Source: a virus
Strand: one strand, 5' to 3'
IMG/VR virus record: IMGVR_UViG_3300030117_004232
Location: 1 to 64,000 of that record
DNA: 64,000 bases
Shown here piece after piece: positions 59,860-64,000 of the stretch. Both the position numbers and the translations under genes were made by a program. Below the pieces are notes generated by a model. It was not told the origin of the DNA and did not search any database. It saw nothing but the letters and a program-made list of their open reading frames with translations. Position 1 is the stretch's first letter; each line of letters opens with the position of its first letter.

Positions 59860-61314
59860 CTAATTTGCCATTTCTATGAGGTCTGTCAATTGTGCTACGT
59901 CACTGTATCCTAAGTTGTCATCTACATAGTCTAAGTTCGCACCTGCGAGTGACAACGTATCGAGTTTGAAATCAGTTACCTCCACGGTCACGACGACCGC
60001 GTATTCATCTACAGGCAACCAGTTGAGACCTGCGAGCATACCTTGCTGTGCAAGGCGCTGACGCATGTGCTGCGCGGGGCCTACAGGTACCTCCAGTTCG
60101 CCCACCTCGTACATCTCGTAGCCGTCCATCGCAGCCACGCGCACGAATGTATTGAACTCCTCATCCTTACGGATGGAAGCAATGAGGAGATTGATGTGGA
60201 ACGCGTCCTTGAGAATCATCCACCCACCTTCGCCGCCTACCTGAAATGGTCCCGGTAGTGTCAGGCGAATGCGTTCCTTGTCAGACGATTCGATGAGGTG
60301 GCCCAGTTCAGAATCTGCCTCCATGAGCCTTCCCTCTTTAATTGGTAATTTGCTATCTGTTTTGTTGAGAAACGAAAGCCGGTCGGCGTAAGGCAACTTG
60401 TGAATATCCCAGTCATCACCCAGTGCGAATACATCTGTCAGGCATTTGACGTTACAGCCGTCTGCCTCTACTTCAAACACACCTTCCTTATCGATGGGAA
60501 CCTGTGTGACCTTGCCGATGACCTGCCGGTCCCGCCCGTAGAGTACACCCTTGAATGTCCCCTGTGGGAACTCAGTGATGTGGAGGTATCTACGTGGGTG
60601 CTCAATGGTTTCGACGTACACTTTCGTAGGCGTACTCATCTTCGCCCACGCTCTATAGACCGGGCCCCTGAACGCCTGACCGGGTTGCATTGTTCGCACA
60701 TCCATGTCAATGATTTCCTCCTTGAGCAAGCGATTGATTATCTCTGTAGGTGACATCGTATCGAGCATCTGACGAATGGCCATCATGCTCTGCGCACCTG
60801 CGTCTGTGATGTAGGATACCATCTGTAGGAAGCGGTCGATGGGCATGATAGGTGGCTCATCTGTGGCTCGTGACCAGAAGAGCATTGCTTCTTTCTCATT
60901 CATTTTGCTGGCAATGTGGAGAAAGCCGAGGTCTTGAATCCGACCCATGAGCATGAGTGCTTGCTTGACTGTCATGCCCTCGCCTCCATACTCAGGTGAT
61001 TCAACTGCAAGAAGTGGTACCATCGGTTTGCCTGCAAGTGACTCATCCCATATCAGAGGGGAGATGGATAACTTGCTGCACACATCATCACGTATCCAAC
61101 GAATCGAAATGAACTGTCGTTCAAATCGTGAGTGCGCAGGATAGAAGATGTCAATGAGTTCCTCCAGTTCAGCACCCGTATCACGTATCGATTGCTCAAT
61201 CAGATTGAGGCACTGTTGGAAATACTTCCAACGGTTCTCTTTGTCCGTTAGGATTTTCCTATTTAGTCGCCTGAGATTTTCAGCGATGTCTGCCGCCTCT
61301 GCTAACAACATCAT
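59860..61314 (-). CDS. Possible inactive ATP-dependent DNA ligase-like protein
   Basis: The 484-residue protein has a helical N-terminal half (to about residue 205), like the DNA-binding domain of archaeal ligases. PGQAFRGPVYRAWAKM (211-226) sits where ligases have the PG-x-P-x-x-MLA lead-in. VETIEHPRRYLHI then replaces the E-x-K-x-DG-x-R motif I. LTDVFALGDDWDIHKLPYADRLSFL (292-316) resembles motif IIIa, GGEGGWMILKD (360-370) motif IV, and VVVTVEVTDF near the end an OB strand. The catalytic Lys is not seen. The likeness is moderate and by eye; it may be a nick-binding relic or another fold. AGGAGAGG precedes the ATG, which overlaps the previous stop. Confidence 0.4.
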   Translation of the reverse strand: MMLLAEAADIAENLRRLNRKILTDKENRWKYFQQCLNLIEQSIRDTGAELEELIDIFYPAHSRFERQFISIRWIRDDVCSKLSISPLIWDESLAGKPMVPLLAVESPEYGGEGMTVKQALMLMGRIQDLGFLHIASKMNEKEAMLFWSRATDEPPIMPIDRFLQMVSYITDAGAQSMMAIRQMLDTMSPTEIINRLLKEEIIDMDVRTMQPGQAFRGPVYRAWAKMSTPTKVYVETIEHPRRYLHITEFPQGTFKGVLYGRDRQVIGKVTQVPIDKEGVFEVEADGCNVKCLTDVFALGDDWDIHKLPYADRLSFLNKTDSKLPIKEGRLMEADSELGHLIESSDKERIRLTLPGPFQVGGEGGWMILKDAFHINLLIASIRKDEEFNTFVRVAAMDGYEMYEVGELEVPVGPAQHMRQRLAQQGMLAGLNWLPVDEYAVVVTVEVTDFKLDTLSLAGANLDYVDDNLGYSDVAQLTDLIEMAN

Positions 61315-61760
61315 TCTTCCTCTCCTTTCTTCCGACGGCGGTAATTTCTGTGGTATTCAATCATCTTCTCTCGATTCTTCTTGTAGTATTCACGATGGTA
61401 TTTACGAACCTTCTCTGGATTCTCCTTGTAGCGTTCCCTTGCTCGTTTACGCCGACGTTCCTTCACTTCAGGTCGCTTTTCATATTCACGCTTACGTTCC
61501 TTCACTTCAGGGCGTTGGTAGTATTCACGATTGCGTACAAGTATATTTTCTCGATTCTTCTTGTTGTATTTACGCTGGCTGATTTTATTACGTTCCTTCA
61601 CTTCAGGGCGTTGGTTATACTCCTTTAGTCGCTTAGCCTTACAAGTGTCGCAGAATCTTTTCTGCGGGATGTATTTGAAAAAGGTATCACAGGTTTCGCA
61701 TAGAGTTATTTGTTTTCTGAAAATCAAATCCATGAGGTCATCATCATCATAAGTTGTCAT
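61311..61760 (-). CDS. Zinc-ribbon protein with RPEVKER repeats
   Basis: The 149-residue, very basic protein has a zinc ribbon C21/C24/C37/C40, then a long helical repeat region (48-145). RPEVKER occurs three times, alternating with NREN, NPEKV and NREKM blocks spaced by Tyr/Arg segments. The DNA shows matching repeats (TTCCTTCACTTCAGG on the + strand). Similar RPEVK-type repeats are common in viral and bacterial endonuclease-associated proteins. It probably coats or bends DNA or RNA. Confidence 0.65.
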   Translation of the reverse strand: MTTYDDDDLMDLIFRKQITLCETCDTFFKYIPQKRFCDTCKAKRLKEYNQRPEVKERNKISQRKYNKKNRENILVRNREYYQRPEVKERKREYEKRPEVKERRRKRARERYKENPEKVRKYHREYYKKNREKMIEYHRNYRRRKKGEEE

Positions 61761-62019
61761 CTAATTCCCTCAGTTCTTGGAGGGCGTGTTCGATTGCTTT
61801 CACTAAAGATGCCGCTTCCTCTTGGCTCAGCCTCACGCCCTCTCTCGTGAAGCCCTTACCACTAGGATGCTCTTCTGTTCGTCTGACTCGGATGTCTATG
61901 GATGCAGGTGCATCACCTATGGGGTCGGCTACGCTCATGACAGTCTCGGCCTTGCCTTTCCACTTCTTGGAAGTGTTGGGCACACGCCACTTGATTGTCT
62001 GAACGAAGCCTCTGCTCAT
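61747..62019 (-). CDS. Possible PC4-like ssDNA-binding protein
   Basis: The 90-residue product is called from ATG 62019 (ATGA overlap, AAGGAG upstream). The strand-rich part (FVQTIKWRVP, ASIDIRVRRTEEHPSGKGFTREGVRL) followed by a helix (SQEEAASLVKAIEHALQEL) resembles the PC4/YdbC fold, which binds single-stranded DNA and aids transcription. The match is a pattern only. It overlaps the repeat protein gene that follows. Confidence 0.4.
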   Translation of the reverse strand: MSRGFVQTIKWRVPNTSKKWKGKAETVMSVADPIGDAPASIDIRVRRTEEHPSGKGFTREGVRLSQEEAASLVKAIEHALQELRELDDNL

Positions 62020-62372
62020 GCTTTCAACTCCTTGTATGCCGCTATCCATTCACGTTTGTGTCTTCGCATCTGACTCAACTTGTCACGACGACTTTCTGCT
62101 TGTCGTGAAGCCCAACCTTTGTCCCAATGTGGTCCTGCTCTTGGAGTGATGGCAGCAAGTTCTTCAATCATCTTTTCTAGATGTCCCATCGTCTTGTATT
62201 TCTCCAAGAATCTATCGTGTTGGAGTCTACCGGCTGGCGCACACTGTAGACAATGAGTTACACCACATTTGTGTTGTAAATTAGCATCGAGTATGGATGC
62301 CCACTTACCTTCTTCTACACCACGTTGTCTGTCGTCTAGGCACTTTTCTGTTGCTTCCCAATCAACTGTCAT
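62016..62372 (-). CDS. Cysteine-containing protein of unknown function
   Basis: The 118-residue protein has CGVTHCLQC (C36, C41, C44) near the middle, possibly a zinc or iron site, and a long basic helix at the end (RQAESRRDKLSQMRRHKREWIAAYKELK). It overlaps both neighbours by four bases. No family is recognised; it is a likely early regulatory or DNA-binding protein by composition. Confidence 0.6.
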   Translation of the reverse strand: MTVDWEATEKCLDDRQRGVEEGKWASILDANLQHKCGVTHCLQCAPAGRLQHDRFLEKYKTMGHLEKMIEELAAITPRAGPHWDKGWASRQAESRRDKLSQMRRHKREWIAAYKELKA

Positions 62373-62614
62373 AGTGCTTTCACCTTTCTGAATATCTTAC
62401 GTCGATTGTTTGGACAAGTATTATCCGTTTCCATGACATATCTACCATAGCCTGACTTTCGCTTGAGCCAGTATGCAATGGATGATGCTGTGAACTTGTT
62501 GTCGTAACCCATGTACTTTGCAATTTCACGGCAGTTGCGCCATGCACCGTCGTCCATGAGTTCTTCAATAACGGCTTTCTGCTGCATTGAAATCTTATAC
62601 TTCCCCTTACTCAT
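62369..62614 (-). CDS. Winged-helix DNA-binding protein
   Basis: The 81-residue product is called from ATG 62614, with GGAGG upstream and overlapping the previous stop. It reads as a winged helix-turn-helix: SMQQKAVIEELMDDGAW, CREIAKYMGYDNKFTASSIAYWLKRK and a basic wing (GYGRYVMETD...RRKIFRKVKAL). It is a good candidate for an early transcription regulator of the virus. Confidence 0.6.
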   Translation of the reverse strand: MSKGKYKISMQQKAVIEELMDDGAWRNCREIAKYMGYDNKFTASSIAYWLKRKSGYGRYVMETDNTCPNNRRKIFRKVKAL

Positions 62615-63342
62615 CACTCTTCCTCCTCTGAACGTGGGTAGTAGATGACCACTGAGCCACGTACATGGGGTGGTAATAGTTCACCGCTGAATGGACAGAA
62701 TGTACCGAGTACCTTGATACTCTCAGCCAGTTTGTTGTCGACCATGTTGATAATCTCAGGGCGGGACAACGCGACATAGGTGGCAGCCTTCGCATCAAAC
62801 TTGAGCATCAGGTCATCACCAGCCAACAGGCCATAGTCGTATGGTTCCATGGGAACAGATGTGTCACACACAGGGCAGGTAATCACGACTGACCACTGTT
62901 CGACCAACTCTGTGGTCTGGCCATCTTCACCCTCTACTCCTTCCGGCAAAGCCATCTCGGCCTGACCGTCAAATGTCCATACTCCTTCCTCCAAGGGGAA
63001 AGACGACAAAGGCACTGAACAATCAGGGCAAGGCCACTGTTGTGCAATCTCTTGTCGCTTCATCATCTCTTGCATGTGTCGCTCTTGTGGCGTGAGATGT
63101 TGTACATCAATCAGTTGAACCTCAGATTCATCTACAGTCCAACCAATCCCTTCTACGAGAATCTTCATACGAATTCTCGCTTGGGCGGCACTAGGATGAT
63201 TCTCCTGCTGCACCAATTTGATGCTGCGGTCACCATCTCTCAGGTAAGATAGGCCCAAGCCTGCGGGTTCCCACAAGCCATTCAGGCGCAACCTACTCAA
63301 TATCTCTTTCACATTATCTTCAGGCGTCGTTTCTTCCATCAT
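62614..63342 (-). CDS. Protein with paired CxxC motifs, function unknown
   Basis: The 242-residue protein has an N-terminal helical part (VKEILSRLRLNGLW). QQWPCPDCSVPL and ITCPVCDTSVPM contribute two CxxC pairs of a zinc ribbon split by about 55 residues. The C-terminal half is mixed. Two ATGs (63342, 63339) follow GGAGAGGAAT. It overlaps the previous gene by 23 bases. No family is recognised. Confidence 0.6.
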   Translation of the reverse strand: MMEETTPEDNVKEILSRLRLNGLWEPAGLGLSYLRDGDRSIKLVQQENHPSAAQARIRMKILVEGIGWTVDESEVQLIDVQHLTPQERHMQEMMKRQEIAQQWPCPDCSVPLSSFPLEEGVWTFDGQAEMALPEGVEGEDGQTTELVEQWSVVITCPVCDTSVPMEPYDYGLLAGDDLMLKFDAKAATYVALSRPEIINMVDNKLAESIKVLGTFCPFSGELLPPHVRGSVVIYYPRSEEEE

Positions 63343-63637
63343 ATTCCTCTCCTATTTTTTCTGTTATCCAAAGGAAGGTGTCACAGCATCTTGCTGGTAT
63401 CATTCTTGCGCCATACTCCGTAACAAAGCACGGGTATGTCTCATCAAAGTGCTCATTACAAGACAAGCAGTTGTCATATTTCACCAACGCAGTTGTCATG
63501 TATAGCACCTCTTGTTGTTCAGGCTCACCTCTCAGCCTCGCAGTGTCGGGGACTGGGATGGTTGAACCCACGAGGGGGATTTTCTCCCCCTCATGAATCC
63601 AGTTCCCATCTTCGTCAATCTCTGCGGCTTTCATCAT
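63320..63637 (-). CDS. Small cysteine-rich protein of unknown function
   Basis: The 105-residue product is called from ATG 63637 or the adjacent 63634, just after GAAGGA; a TTG at 63661 overlapping the previous stop is the alternative. It contains CLSC, a single Cys and then a CC pair in the second half, probably a zinc site. There is no recognised family. Confidence 0.55.
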   Translation of the reverse strand: MMKAAEIDEDGNWIHEGEKIPLVGSTIPVPDTARLRGEPEQQEVLYMTTALVKYDNCLSCNEHFDETYPCFVTEYGARMIPARCCDTFLWITEKIGEEYDGRNDA

Positions 63638-63657
63638 CGTTCCTTCATAACTCTCCT

Positions 63658-64000
63658 TCAATGCAGCACCTCTGAAAACATCGGGACACTCTTGAGTTGG
63701 TCCTCAATGTCCTGACCGGATACTACGCGAGTCGTGATGTCCCCAAGAACCTTGTGGACCTTCTGTAGTCGGTCGTGGAAGGTGTTGAAGTTCAGCGTAC
63801 TACCCTTGAGCACCTTGCCATCCTCGTCTTGCCACTCTGGCTTGTGCGTGATTGCACCTGTCAGAATGTTGTAGACGTGGTACAGTGTCCCTTGGTCTTC
63901 GTTACTGACTGCAACCCACGGCTCAGAAGGCTTTGTCCACCCTTGGCCCATGAGTCTCCACATGTGTCCACGACTGATGCTTTCCACCTTGCCGTGGTCA
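63658..64000 (-). CDS. Early protein of unknown function, 5' end cut by window edge
   Basis: The frame is open from its stop at 63658 to the last base of the window, so the true start is probably outside; a GTG at 63987 and an ATG at 63963 are internal alternatives. The visible part (about 114 residues) has EPWVAVSNEDQGTLYHVYN and LNFNTFHDRLQKVHKVLGDITTRVV. The mixed strand-helix pattern gives no family. It leads the - strand block in this window. Confidence 0.5.
   Translation of the reverse strand, partial: DHGKVESISRGHMWRLMGQGWTKPSEPWVAVSNEDQGTLYHVYNILTGAITHKPEWQDEDGKVLKGSTLNFNTFHDRLQKVHKVLGDITTRVVSGQDIEDQLKSVPMFSEVLH

Noticed and set aside
61440-61640. Spaced DNA repeats (TTCCTTCACTTCAGG) considered as a CRISPR array
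   Set aside because: They lie in a coding frame and encode RPEVKER protein repeats; spacing is uneven and no cas genes are near.
1-64000. tRNA or rRNA genes
   Set aside because: No cloverleaf-like segments or conserved rRNA stretches were noticed in the few gaps; a tRNAscan run would be decisive but could not be made here.

Overview
The window looks like most of the genome of a tailed double-stranded DNA virus that infects an archaeon. It best fits a magrovirus, the oceanic head-tail viruses linked to Marine Group II Euryarchaeota (Poseidoniales). Three things point there: an HK97-type head-and-tail gene set; a replication set of archaeal rather than bacterial type (family B DNA polymerase, PCNA-like clamp, RFC small subunit, archaeo-eukaryotic primase, XPF/ERCC4 nuclease); and a group II chaperonin (thermosome). 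The host assignment is inference from gene content. No tRNA, rRNA, CRISPR array, integrase or insertion sequence was recognised.

The layout is two convergent, almost gapless transcription blocks. The + strand block (1-45128) holds virion genes in normal head-to-tail order: terminase large subunit (cut by the window edge), a LAGLIDADG-domain protein, portal, three small proteins, an 1810-residue protein with a degenerate DNA-ligase-like domain, prohead protease with a nested scaffold start, major capsid protein, small head proteins, head-tail adaptor, tail completion and tail tube proteins, chaperone-like small genes, a very short tape-measure candidate, two paralogous tail-tip proteins, a 5416-residue giant protein, a possible ADP-ribosyltransferase, a baseplate-hub-like protein and fibre-like proteins.

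The - strand block (64000-45129) reads the other way. It starts with small, often zinc-binding or DNA-binding early proteins, then a ligase-like protein, RFC, an RPA-like candidate, a RecA-like ATPase, PCNA, PolB, a MazG-like protein, a small protein with two PIP-like boxes, a Cas4/RecB-like nuclease, a PriS-PriL fusion primase, an ERCC4 nuclease, a P-loop helicase candidate, a DEDD exonuclease and the thermosome. Most neighbours overlap by 1 or 4 bases (TGATG, ATGA, GTGA), so translation is probably coupled. Most starts have strong Shine-Dalgarno sequences. Two genes without one, the protease and RFC, instead have a TTAAATA box about 25-35 bases upstream, as expected for archaeal promoters with very short leaders.

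The only sizeable gene-free stretch is 166 bases between the RecA-like gene and PCNA, and it holds three inverted repeats. The most unusual items are the two ligase-like proteins lacking the catalytic lysine, the tandem PIP-box protein, the nested scaffold start, the hairpin that pairs the ribosome-binding site of a head gene, the giant 16-kb gene with modules shared with the hub gene, and a capsid-region peptide (MDWxxxHQLA) found at the C-terminal ends of two different proteins.
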